Shown: positions 49,201 to 62,313 of the stretch, piece by piece
Position numbering within the stretch: the first letter of the stretch is position 1
How the letters are laid out: the number at the start of each line of letters is the position of its first letter
NCBI RefSeq assembly: GCF_014905175.1
Contig: NC_057792.1
Coordinates: 5,518,001 to 5,582,000 of the forward strand
Source of the DNA: Aphidius gifuensis
Lineage: Eukaryota; Arthropoda; Insecta; Hymenoptera; Braconidae
Length of the DNA: 64,000 nucleotides
Reading direction: 5' to 3'
The notes under the pieces: generated by a model
The model's database searches: none
Seen by the model: only the letters and a program-made list of their open reading frames with translations
Told to the model about the DNA's origin: nothing
Translations under genes and position numbers: made by a program

Positions 49201-51802
49201 TGTTTTTCCAAGTTTATTCAGTATAACTGACCTTTTTTTTTTATTATTTGGGAAAAGCAGTGGTATTTTTTTCAAGTAATAATAATAAATAGCCACGTAT
49301 TTTATACGTCAAATTTTCATAAAATAATATATATATTTTTTTTTCATTTCGGTAAAGTCGTTTTAGTCGACCTTGATATATATAAATCCAATTCATTTAT
49401 GATTTACGATTTATTTATACATATTTTTTTTTTACAGTTATGTTTATTATTTTTTTAAATTTATTTAAATGCAAGTCAACGCAATTATCACAATTTTCTT
49501 GATATGATTACAAGCCCTCGTTGCTGTTGTTGTTTTTTTATTTTTAACCCGGGAGAGTATTTAACACTATATACAATTTTTCTTATTTTATTTATATATT
49601 TTATTTTCAATCCCCTTGGTTACGATGGTCACCCCTTTTGCTTTGTCCACAAACCCATATACAGTTATATATATGTACTGCTGTTAAAATATATAGTTAG
49701 AATACCTAAACTCGGCGCCACTAGAATTCTTGGGTCTTGGGTCATTAATTCTTTTCTTTAGCCATGATGTCCATGTGGATGATAGTGGTTGTGTGTGTTG
49801 GTCTCTGATCCCCAGGGTTAGACTATCGTTAATCCATGCTTTTTATTCCAAGAAAAAACGAACAAAAATAAATATATATACCAAAAAAGAAAAACCTTCC
49901 AAAGGACTTTGCTTTATTTATTAGATGTCAAATTTTTTTTTCTTTTTTTCTAACGTAAAATAGTATATTATAAAAAATAATATAAATAATATATTTGGTA
50001 TGATGATGATGATGAAATTAATATTTACCCAGATATCTATATATGTAAAGTAATAACAATTTTGTACTCATTTTGAAAAGACATATCAGATGAATCTGTT
50101 AATATTTATGTGTTTATTTATCTGATATTTGTGTTGATATAAAAGACAATTAGAGATATATAAAATATATAAAAATATAGTCCACTGACCCTCTTGAAAG
50201 TGACGTGTGTCATTATCATGTGTAAAAATAAATAATAAATATTAAAAGTAAATAATAAAAATAGATATTTTAATGAATAAAAAAAATAGTATATAATGAT
50301 CTCTTGAAATAATTTATATAGTCTTGTGAAGATTTATCTAAAGTTGTTTCAAACGAATTTATATATAGATATATATTTGGGTCATCAGACCTCAATTGGA
50401 CATTATTTGTTTATATGGATAGATAATAGAAAAGGATAGTTTATTGTATACACAACAACAACAGCCAGCAACAAACGACAACCATGACGATTACTAACAG
50501 TACAAATAATTGTTACGTATGCGTCGTTGGCTCGTTGAAATCGTTCAAACATCAAGTGGACTTGAAAAGTGATTGCCGTAGATACTATTTACTCACACTC
50601 TATTTACATCAAATATGTATATATGTGAATTTTGTGTTGTATTAATGGACACTCTCTTGATAATATAAAACACTCGTATATTTAAATATATATATACGTT
50701 TGTTTTATATATACTTGTTGTCATGATATAAATTAATAATCAATTTGAAGTTGATTTTATTGAAATTTATTTTATATCCGTTAAGTAACTTTATATTTAT
50801 ACAAATAATTATTGATATTTATTTAAGTGGAATTTTATTTTTAATATTTATTTTTATATACGCATTTTAATAGCAATATATATCAATGATTTTTTTTGTT
50901 ATTGATATTTAATTTTGAAATTATTTGAAATACTTTTTTTGTTTGTAAATTTAGTTGGTCAATTTTTTGATTAACACTCGTGGATTTTGAAGAAAAATAA
51001 TAATAAATTAGCTAGTAGCAAAGAGAGTACTAGTGGTAAAAAAAAAAAAAAAAAATAGTTTTTTTTTTTAGAAAAGAAATTATTCATTTGTAAATGTCAA
51101 AGGTGTAGTTCATTTAAAAATTTAACAAAGTTAGAGCAAGTGGTTAAAGTGACTTATTTTCTGGTTTTCTCTTAAAGAAAAAAATAAAATAAATAAAAAA
51201 TTATTTCTCTGTAAATTTATATTAAATTTTAAAGAATAATATTCAACAAGGATTTATAAAGAAACTACCATAAATACATAAATCCTTTTCAAAAAAAAAA
51301 AAAAATGTTCACAACATAAAAAATTTGTAAATAATTAATTTTAGATAATTAAAAATAGCGTTATTATCGTTAAATATTAAAATTTCCATCAATTTAAATA
51401 ATAGGCTTTTGTTATTTCCTGCGGGTTATTTTAATAAATAATTTACTACCAGCCATTTATTATTAATTAATAAAAAATCAAAATAAAGTTATATAAATAA
51501 ATTTGTTAGGTATAATTTAGTATATATACGGTCATTGGTCTTGAGCATCGATTCAAATGTCCTGCTTGAAGTATAAACCCACCCACGAAATTGTGAAAAT
51601 GATGGTTTTAAAAATTTCATCGAAAATAGAGGGTGAGTTATTATATATATAGTGAAGTATGACAATAAGGTCCGGACCACTCGAGCTCGTTAATAATAGG
51701 ACAACGTGGAGTGAAAACATTTGAGAGCACTACTACTAGCAGCAGCAGCAGTAACATCAATATAATACCGTCAGATCGATCGGAAGCACAAGGATAGGAA
51801 CA

Positions 51803-51935
51803 ATGAACGGGAATGCATTACACGCTTACCGCCTCTCTTTCAACATAAATCGGCAATGCATCCTCGTGATGCTGCTACTGCTGTTGATGCTTTCTCTCTG
51901 TGTACACTCTAATCGTGCAACAAATTTTCAGCTTC
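51803..51935 (+). CDS. possible signal-peptide exon of an unrecognised protein
   Basis: An ATG at 51803 opens MNGNALHAYRLSFNINRQ, then a strong hydrophobic core (LVMLLLLLMLSLCV) and VHS/NRA cleavage-type residues, which together look like a signal peptide. The surrounding 51660-51935 is far richer in G+C than its flanks and includes a leader with CAG repeats. Past about 51935 the frame enters a CAT microsatellite (His run) and AT-rich DNA, so a splice donor is expected before then; none matches consensus well (weak options near 51900 and 51914). It may be an alternative first exon or a nested gene. The end given is approximate. Confidence 0.35.
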
Positions 51936-51938
51936 ACC

Positions 51939-51961
51939 ACCATCATCATCATCATCATCAT
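51939..51961. repeat. (CAT)n microsatellite
   Basis: Seven to eight CAT units in a row, following the possible signal-peptide exon. Confidence 0.9.
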
Positions 51962-54900
51962 ATATCATTCAAAAAAAAAAATTATAACAATAATATACAA
52001 AATTATTATTTAACTACATATATTTTCATGTCCTAAAAATTATAAATTTTTGAAATATGATGTATAAATTTTTTGGTATAATTAAATACTAAATTAAAAT
52101 GTTGGAATTTGTATTTTATATATTCTACAGATATATATAGTTTTATCTTTCTTTATCTCGTTATGCATATAGTAAAATATATTTTCAACTGAATATATAT
52201 TCACTATAGCGAAAAAGGCTATTAATAAAATTTCATTTTACTCTAGTACAGAACAATTGAGATTTATACAGTATCCCTATCAAAATTTTAGCTTATAAAT
52301 TTTCACTCGGTTTATAAATTAAAATATTTCTATGTGTTAGTGTTATTGTATTCATGTGCGTGTCACCATGAAGATGATAATGTAGTATATAGTTGTGGAT
52401 AATGTTGGGATAGGGTAGTTGTATCACTTGATTTTATAAAATTATGTTTCTCTTTGTTGTCATTGGAGCTTATGTTTTGATACTTTTTTTAACTTGACAA
52501 TTTTCATTATAAAAATGGGGTTATTAATTTTTTGATTATATTATTTTTATATAAATAGTAAATTTTATAAATTAAATATTAAAAATTTCATGTCATTGTG
52601 ATTGACACAGCAAAAAAAAAATGCTCAGTTGACAATTTTCTTTTTTTTTTTTTAGCTAAAAGTTTTTGAATTAAATGAAAGTTTCTTTGAAAAATTAATG
52701 TAATAATTTGATTATATGAATTTTAAGCAAACAATTAAAATAATATTTTTTTTTTTTTGATGATGCAAAATTGATAATAGAATTGGAGATATATAAATTT
52801 TGTGTAACACGTTAATATGTAGATTGTCGACAAGAAAGAAAGATAGAAAATCGAAATGTATGACTTGGCATCTAGACAGTATGTTGTTATAGATGGTCAC
52901 GCCTTAAACCGACCTTCTGCCATTGGATAATTTATCAAAAGATTAGAGTGCCTGCCGCAAGCTACACTCCTGTAATTACTGACTGTAACAATGTATTCAA
53001 ATTTATGAAACGTCTTTCCTTTGCCACGCGAACTTGCGTTTCTATTATCACTTTTTTTTCCCATTTATTTTTTTACAAAATTGAACGTTTAATTAAATTT
53101 AAAAAAAAAAAACCATCATCATATACTTTTTGATTAACAAATATTCAAGTTTTTTATTATTACTATTTTCATATATATATATACACATCGAGTTGGCGGA
53201 TAAAACATGAAAAAATGTAAAATTGCAATCAAATTTTAATATCAAAGTTTTTATTTATTTATTTATTTTTATATGAAAAATCCATGAACTCGTTGAAAAA
53301 CCTGTTGGCAAACATTTCACACAATGTACCCATGTCTATATTGTGGAAAAAGGTACCAAAAGAATGGCCCAATGGTTTGTGATTATATGCACCAATGCGA
53401 AAATGAAATTGGATTCAGTTTGCGTCGACTCACTGTGTGTGTATATCGCACTCAATAATTTTATTTATTTATTTTTATTTTATCAATTTATTTTATATTT
53501 AAATATTATTTTAAAGGTTTTTTTTTTTTTATAATTGCCAATGGCTATATGGTTCAAATGCAATTGTTGAAAAAAAAATATTCAAATTAAAAAAAAAAAA
53601 GTTACTACAGTTGATTGAGTGATTGTTTTTTTTTTGTTTTTCGTGAAAAAAATTTGCAATCTGTTAAAAATAAAAACAAACAGAGAAAAAGATTAAATAT
53701 CAGTAGAGAAAAAAAGTATAATCTACGATGACGAAAACTGGCTTTATCGTGAATTTTTGGATTACCTGTGAATGAGAGTGCCAAAGGCCCACAAATACTT
53801 CTGTTGCTGAAGAAGAGTTTTCCTCTTTTCCCGTATTTCTTATCCGTGTTTTTTTTTTTTTTTTCTTTTTTAACTTTTGTATCGTCTTTATCGCCACTTT
53901 ATCTCTAGGTAGCATACTATCTCACTCATTGTTTCGTGTGTAGAATAAGGGTTTGTGTATACAGCTCCCTTGCTACCTCATAGTGCCACTTTCCTCGTGA
54001 AAAAAAAAATATAACGAAAATACAGAAAGAATGAAACGACTGATGGTAGAAAGTAAGATAAAGCGATATATATAAAAAAATATAAAAAAAAAAACCACTA
54101 GAGTTGAGAGATAGAAAGACGAAAAATTTTCAACGCACAGATGCTTCGTGCCAGATCTCCCTCGAATACATTTTCTTTTTGTTTCTTGCTATTTTACGTT
54201 TTTTTTTTTTTTTTTTAAACTTTTTTTTGATTCCATCCAATTCTTTTTCTCTTTCTCATTTACTCAATGTCATTCTTTTCTCATCTATATGGGCTCTTGA
54301 AATGTTTATTTTTATTTTAAAAAAAAAAATTTTTTTTTTCCCCATCTAGCAAGCTTTTGCAATCTAGAAAATTAAAGATCTACATCCTGTTTGTGTTATT
54401 TTTCCAATTTTTTATTCTCCATGATTTTATTTTTTAATTATCTTTTATTGAGTAAATATACCATATAACTAAAAGAGCGAATTAATCATAACCTAGTTTC
54501 CGTATTTCATTATTTATTTATTGTTAAAAAAATAATGAGTTCACGTTTTATCTTGAGAGTAGAAAAAGGGAGGAAAAAAAAAAATAAAAAGTTTGTGCTT
54601 TTACCATAGTATAATAGAAGAATGTAAAAAAGTCTAGTCGTCAATTTCTTTAGTCTCAAAAATTTTCTCAAAGCACGTAGCAGTGTCGATTTTAAAATCG
54701 ATTTAATGTATACCTATATATATATTGAAAGCAATACAACTATGTACTATATATAAACTCACTTGCCATATTTATGTGTATACATAGATATATCTTGAAA
54801 AAAATATATATTGCAATGTGCATGTGATGTTCTGAATAAACGATATATAGTGCTGGAAATGGGTGGATATAGGAAAATAATATATAGCCCGGTGTGGTCT

Positions 54901-56263
54901 GCAACCAAAGAAGAAGAAGATACTGTACATTGCCCTCATGCAAGTATATTTTTTTTTCAAAAACGGAGCCAGCCAGTCAGCCACCAAACTAAAATGTGCG
55001 CATGGCTGATGCTGCTGCTTTGCTAATATTTTTATTATTATTTTTTACTCTTATACTCTTTTTTATATCCTTTCGTTTTAACCTCAGCATTGCATCTTTT
55101 TTTTTTTTTACTCTTTCAAACATAGCCTATCTATTTATCCATCTATCTAACCCTCTCTCTTTCTTTTTCTCTTTGTTTTTTTGCTCTTGATGCTTGATTC
55201 CTACATACCCATTTTAGTCTATATATAAAACTTGAGATTTAAGAATCTCAGAAAGAGTTATAAGCATGAGTTGAAGCTCTGTGGTCCAGTTGCAATACCC
55301 CCTTAAGTCAGTCTACTTATTTTCTTTTTTTTTTGTCGTTTTTTGCTTGGTTGGCTGGCCTGAATCCCTATAAACGATTCGTCATTCAGTAAATCCCTGC
55401 TTTTCGTACTTTCAAACATTCTACAACTATTTTATATATCATGATAAAATAGCAGGGTTTTATTTATTTTTTTTCAATGCTTGTGTTCTCTTCTATACTC
55501 ATCAATAATAATATATTATATTGAAACATGATTTTGGAACACTTTCAACATGGTCATTTTAGAAAAATTATATAATCTATCTTTGCATTGTCCTAGTTTC
55601 TTTTTTTTTTTTTTTTCATTGATAAATCATTGTAATTCAGTTGAATTATTATTATAAATTTTATAAACAGCTATGAAAAATATTTGAAAATAATGATATC
55701 TATCAAAAAATTTGATAAGCTTTGTTGTCAAATTGTTCAATTTTTTGTATACATGAAAAATAAATTCAAGAAATATAACTGTTACTATATCATGAATCAT
55801 AAAAATATAAAAAATTTATTTGAAATAGCGATTTACTATATAATATGCTTCATCATTTTATATATATGTAATTCGTATGTATTTCCATGTAAATTTCAGT
55901 AGCTCCATATACTCCAAAGTCTTCTATTCAACATCAATGAATACGAAAGATGAATTATTGCAAATGATCGAATATATATATACGAAGCTGAACACGTTAG
56001 TAAATATATATATAAAATTTTTTTTAGATAGTAGTAGTGATAGTTGGTATAGTCTTGGATATAACTTTGCTTCTCATTTTCTTTTGAAAAGCTTGGTTTA
56101 AAAAAAAAAAAAACAAATAAAAACTTGAATATCGTCATCTTATCGATCCACATGCAGAGTTGCATATGTGTGTTGGTTTCTGTGTGTGGATTCAAGAATA
56201 AGTAGTTTGAGGGAAGTTGAAAAGGGGCTCATCATATATACATAGATGCATATGGTAGCTGGG

Positions 56264-56280
56264 GGATGATGATGATGATG
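56264..56280. repeat. (GAT)n microsatellite
   Basis: Five to six uninterrupted GAT units. Confidence 0.85.
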
Positions 56281-57486
56281 CATTTGAGAGAACGTTGATA
56301 AGAAGTAGTGGTAACTGCTTTTGTTCATAAATTACTATATTATACATTATTTAATCTACGATGAATTCAATGATCATCAAATTATGACATATGAAAAATT
56401 CTGAAAAATAGTTAATTATTAATCTTGGTATTTATATTTTTATTTATGCTTATTTAAATCTTTTTTTTTTTTTATTACTTTGAATGAACCAATTTCAATT
56501 TATTCAATGCTTTATTTATAAACCCATTCAATCACTTAAGTGGATTTAACACTTTGTGGTTAAATAAAAATAAAAAACACGAAGCATCTTTATGTCTCGA
56601 GTCGTTTGAATGACAATTTTTTTTTCTCTTTTTTTTATCGTTGATGGTACTTTCAATATGATGTATTTACAACAGGGTGTTTCTGTGTTGGCATGTCGGG
56701 TTAGGGAGCATATCTATAGAGGTATTCAATGCTATGGGGGAAAGTCTTCTTGTCAAAATAAAAATATGTTAAAAAAAAAAAAATATATTACAAATGTGTA
56801 CAATAGAAGGAAGAATAAAATAAAAAAATAAAAATGATAATAATGATATGTAAATATAATTATCATATGTAAGAATCGTATATATATTTTTTTTGAGTGA
56901 TTTTTCATGCGGACCTGCTGGTGTATGCTACAACAGTGGTATAAAAATAAAAAAAAAAATATAAAATGTAAAAAAAAAATAGGGTGAAAAAGCGTATGCA
57001 CCCGCCATCATCATTTTTTTTCTCCCCGATTTTGTTTCGTTTCGTTGAGCGCGTGCTTTTGCTGCTGCTGCTTGGAAATGCTTTATACAACTAAACACAA
57101 TTTTTTTCTTGATTTTATAACGAATCACGCTTGGATGATTGGCAAAGGACTCAAAAAGACCAAACGTCTATTCTGTATTTACTTTTTTTTTAATTGTTAC
57201 TATTTTTATAACAAGTCAAATGTAAATTTTCTCTTTTTATTTCTATCGATTTATACTGTAAATTATGAAATTTAAAAACAAACGAAAATTATTAATTTAA
57301 TGATAATAAAATGTGTTGAATAATTAAAGTTTAATTAACGGATTTAATTTATACTATATGAATAAAATTGGTAAAGTTAGTAGTTGTTTTTTTTTTTTTT
57401 TTTTTAATTGAATTAAATTAAGTGCGAGGCTTTTATGTTTGTGGTACAGTGTAAACGAGACTTTAACAAATCACGTGTAACCGCGT

Positions 57487-57550
57487 CAGAGTTCAAAGGG
57501 CCAAAGTTAGGTTAAAGTGCAAACTTCGGACAGTTCAAAAGTCCTTGAAT
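57487..57550. promoter_or_regulatory. cluster of nuclear-receptor-like half-sites
   Basis: Within a G+C-richer island, AGTTCAAAGGGCCAAAGTTA is followed by GGTTAAAG, GCAAACTTC and AGTTCAAAAGTCC. Several resemble AGGTCA-type half-sites in the direct-repeat spacing bound by HNF4/RXR-class receptors. This is motif reading only. Confidence 0.3.
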
Positions 57551-59322
57551 CAAAATGCAGTCTTTGCTGAATTGCACTCTAGTTTTTTTTATCTCTATTT
57601 TACATATATCTTGATGCTTTTATCATCATTTTCAAATTCAAACTTTATCCTATCGTTGAAATTAATTAACTTGAATTACACAAAAAAAAAGAATGATATT
57701 AAAATTAACTTGGCTTTGAATTTTACAAATTAATACATTTTTAAATTGAGATTTTCTTTGCCTTTTTTTACTTGCTGCTTTTTTTTTTTATTATAAATTT
57801 TAAAACATGCTTGAAAATAAATAAAAAAAAATGTTTTAATCCACTTGACAAAAATATATATATTAATCTCTGTGATGGTTCTTTTTAAATCCGTAAAATA
57901 GTGATAAAAATAAAATACAAAAAAAAAGGGAATACAATTGTCTTGTATAAGTGGCGTTTCAACGCTTTAATTTGAGCACATAGAATAGTATAAAATTGCG
58001 TTTGGTGTAGAGATGTGGATCGTTGAAAGCTGAAGATAATCGGCTTATACTGGCCGTCCAAGTTCTACATCGTTGTCCACTTTCTATATAATATTATGGT
58101 GTTATGTATTTTGATATTTATTATGAGTTAACTGCTCAACTCTCATATACAAATATTAACAATGAAAAAAAAAAAATTAATATTAAACAAAATTTAATCA
58201 CTTTAAGCTATGTGTTCATTTGAATAATTATTTAGGGGTTTGACACAATGCCTTTTAAATATCAAAATTTATTTTTATCTATCTACAAATTGGCATATTT
58301 TATAAACTAAATCACAGATTTTCTCTATTGTCATACAAAAAAAAATCCAGATACACCAAAGCGTATATATTTTTTTTCTTCTCACACACAATAATATTTT
58401 TTTTTTATTAGCACCCTTTGTTGTTGGCATACTTGTGTTATCTTTTCGCTAACAATTTATTTATTATACATTCTCGCAATGGTGGCAGGTATCAGACTAC
58501 ATACAAATTCTCTCTAATCTCTTAAAATTTTATACATATATATATATTTAGCTCTTTGTTCTCAAAACTAAATAATAAAAATTTTATCTAATCTTATCTC
58601 GAGCCTCTTTGTCTAACTACTGTAATAGCAATTTGTTATTTTTAAAATTTTAATAATTGATTAAATAATTATGTTAAATAAAATTAAGATGGAGATTTGA
58701 TGATTGGTGAGTAAGTGATTAGTATCGTCAGTGGCAATTAACACGTTAACACTGCTGTTTGTGTCGAGTCGATTAAACGCAACTACACAACGGTGTGCTA
58801 TTATCGATTTACCTTTGGCCTTACATTCAAACTTGTGGATAGTTATAGACTCATCCTCTAGCTATTATATATGTAGAATAATTTCAATCCTCTGTAACTC
58901 AATAATATTGGATATCTCAACGATATAACCTATTATTATTAAATTGGAGTAATAATCATGCTCTTTTAAGTACATATATCCATTTCATTTTCATTAAAAA
59001 CAAAAATTTACCTACTATTTAAAAGTATATATTTTTAAAAAAATAATATTATTATATTCACTATTCATTCATGTGAATTATTATCATCACTTTGAATGAT
59101 ATTAATTTAAATAATTTATGTCATCATGATAATATAATACAAATTTAATATGACGTTAAGACGAGTAGAAAAGTAGGACAACAAAATTAGTTCTAGATGA
59201 GACGAAACGAAATGCGTTGTACAATGTCGGTAAAACTTTTGTACTTGTCTAGTTGTCTGATGGCTTTCAATTTGTTTTTTTTATTTTATTTTTTTTTTTA
59301 TAAAACTATGTGTATTTATCTC

Positions 59323-59342
59323 TGTGTGTGTGTGTGTGTGTA
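59323..59342. repeat. (TG)n microsatellite
   Basis: Ten uninterrupted TG units. Confidence 0.9.
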
Positions 59343-60471
59343 TTACGGTCAAACTACTTTTGAAGAAACAAATATAGAATTTTGTGTATATAGCTGATGA
59401 TTCTCTCTTTGGGGTTCTTCAATAACTCTTAGCTGAAATGCATTGCAAATGAGATTTATTTTCTCAAGTGGCCTCTCGTCAAATTCATAGTACTTCAAAT
59501 AAAAAAAAAATAATATAAATAATTGCGATTATTATATATATATATTTTTAAATACCCACAAGATACTATTATCAATAAAAAAAAAATGAAATAACTTTTA
59601 GTGGTGTCATTATAATTATATTAATTTCTTTAAGTGAAATATAATTATCCTGTGTGTATGTTTAATTTGTCAAATGAAATAATTTTCTAAACTATTTTCA
59701 AAACTTCAATAAATTATAATTTGAAATGTATATATTAAATTTAACTATGAAAATCTACTAACAAGCAATTTCCCATGGACAAAATAATTAACCTTAATAG
59801 TTATATATATTCAAATCAGAATAATCTATTTTCTTGATTTTACAATGACATATATTTAAATTGCACATAGTTTTAGAATATAGTGTATATATATAGTTTT
59901 TGAAAAACCACAGTGTGATATAATTTATATATAATAAAACCATATATTATGTATTATATATCGTACACCACAAACGTGCTTGAATGTCGTTTGGCTCGAT
60001 ACGACAACTATATACTAAGATAAAACTTTTCCTATCTGTATCTCACTTTTTTTCTTTTCTCTCTTCTATGTATGTATATTATATACTAACTATATATCAC
60101 ATTCTACTGGCGTAAACTCAAACTTGCCAACCGCAAAAGATTGTCAAATATATATGTATTGAATATTGCCTCTAGACACACTGATAAGCACTCCGAGACT
60201 TTCTAGTTTTAACCAAATATTTATCCTCTATTGGAATCTCACATATTTATATCATCTACTACATAATTTAATTTTTTGACAACAATGTCAAGGATGTTAA
60301 GTATTATTAATGCATAGTCGCAGCTTGTGGTTAAAATTTGGGTGAAGGTGTTTTTGTTCGTTCAACAAAGATCTTAAAATTTTATATGTTAAAAAAAAGG
60401 GGGATATATATGAAAGTGAGAATATGCCAAGGTAAAATTATATATGTGAATATGTAGACAACATCTGCGTT

Positions 60472-60505
60472 GTGATGATGATAGTGATGATGATGATGAT
60501 GATGA
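60472..60505. repeat. (GAT)n microsatellite
   Basis: About eleven GAT-type units interrupted once (ATAGTGATG). Confidence 0.85.
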
Positions 60506-61226
60506 GTCTGTCTGCTAACCGTGAAATTTTCTGCGAACAATTTTCACTCATATACGCGCTCTGCTTCATCCGAGATTGCTTTTTTTTACTCTTAACCCAT
60601 ACCTCTTCAAACCTCTCCCCAAAAATGATAAAATAAAAAAATCCTTTTACCTTGGATATAATAATATAATGCACCACTAAATTAGCCTTCTATCATCATC
60701 AAAGTAAAAAAAAAAAAAATGAAAATATCTATCTCAAGAAACAAAAATTTGATAATATATATATAAGAGTATAAAAAAATATTTGCATTTTTATTATTAT
60801 TAAATTTTTACTTTGTAAAATAGTCAAGTGATTTTCCGATAATGAAAAACCTTTCAAGATATAAATTCAAGTCACGTTGTGCATATTCTCGTTGAATAAA
60901 ATGCTTGTTGCACAAGTTATTGTTAAAATAAAATTTCAATTGAAAGATCTTATCATCATCTAGGTTTCGATAAACAAAATCCTTTTTATTTTTCATTTCT
61001 TAAATAATAATAATAATAATAGTGATAGTGGTGGCGCTATATGATTATAATGTGTGTGTCTCTCAAAGTGTCATAATGATTAATAATATATGTGACTCAT
61101 CGTGATACATATATATTATGTAATATTGTGTGTATGATCATAGAACACCAAAATGTCCAAAACGTACATAGCCACAAGAACCACGCCCAATTTTAAACTC
61201 TCATGGGAGTGATGTGATTGGACATA

Positions 61227-61246
61227 ACTGGTCATGACTGGTCATG
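61227..61246. repeat. tandem decamer ACTGGTCATG
   Basis: Two perfect adjacent copies lie in a G+C-richer island (61140-61330) that otherwise has no visible frame. Confidence 0.8.
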
Positions 61247-62291
61247 CAGGTGGTGAAGGCCATAGGGCCAGATAATTTATGTATCCAAGGGTTCATACAA
61301 CGTGACTATAACAATAGACCTCATTCTATGACCAGACAATTTTTTTTTTTGTTTTTAAATTTACTCCTCCTTCTCACCTTCTATAGTTTTTACAAATTAT
61401 TTTTTTTTTATTTTTAATTATTTATTTATTCCTACACGATCAGAGTCTGCCTATTCCAATCGTTTATGCATTCAATCTGGGTGTGACAATACAATATGCA
61501 CCTCAACACATACTTTTTTTTATTTTTTTTATTCTTTCATCTCGTTTAGCTTTTGTTTTGAATTAATAGAGATATATACCTTTTTTTTTTTTTTAATTTT
61601 AGTTTTTTTTAATTTTATTTTGTTGATACAGAAAGCTCCGTGTTTCATGGTAATTTTTTTTTTGTTTTAAAAATTGCTCAGTCTCTATATTTTCCTTTTT
61701 TTGTTATATTTATTTGTTGAAAAATACGTTGCTCTATTTGCTGCTAGATAGAAATATAATAAAAATAATAAAATGACAGCTAGAACTTCGTTGAATAATT
61801 TTTTTAACGTCATAAATGAATTTCTTTTGAATGAAAAATAGAAAAAAAATTGATTTTTCATAATAATAGATTGTTCGTTTTGATTTTTTTATTGTTATTA
61901 TTATTTGTCATTATACCACATCCGATTAAGATTTATTTTACATTTCCTGTTTCATCTTGTATTATCATCAATTTTTTTTATATATATTTGTCTTTGATGG
62001 CATGTTGTTGTTGTTAACATGTTGTACCCTCTGCTATGGTTTCTGCGGTGTCCAGTCACGCACCTGAAACCTATTCATTTTTAATCTTACAAAAAAAAAT
62101 ATATATATATTTTCATCTTGAATCACATTGCATACTTATTTCTATTCATCATTTGGTTCTTTCATTGCTTCTTTCGCTCTCTTTTTCTTTTATTTTCAGT
62201 CCATTTATTTTTATTTTTTTTTTTTTGTAAAGAGCGTCAAATAAAAGCACGCCTTAAAATGTATTATACTGACTATATATAGGATACATCG

Positions 62292-62313
62292 AAGATGATG
62301 ATGATGATGATGA
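62292..62313. repeat. (GAT)n microsatellite
   Basis: About seven GAT units at the start of a G+C-richer island. Confidence 0.85.

Larger units (their letters stand above)
42925..51700. other. presumed long first intron, part 1
   Basis: No confident exon. G+C-richer islands stand out at about 44940-45050, 46900-46965, 48540-48695 and 49500-49910; the last contains the direct repeat TTGGGTCTTGGGTC (49730-49743). They have no conserved frame and are candidate regulatory elements. Microsatellites and poly-T tracts are frequent. Confidence 0.4.

Noticed and set aside
49504..49924. Two overlapping plus-strand frames in a G+C-richer island
   Set aside because: They overlap each other, lack domains and have homopolymer-rich content. 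The island itself may be regulatory.
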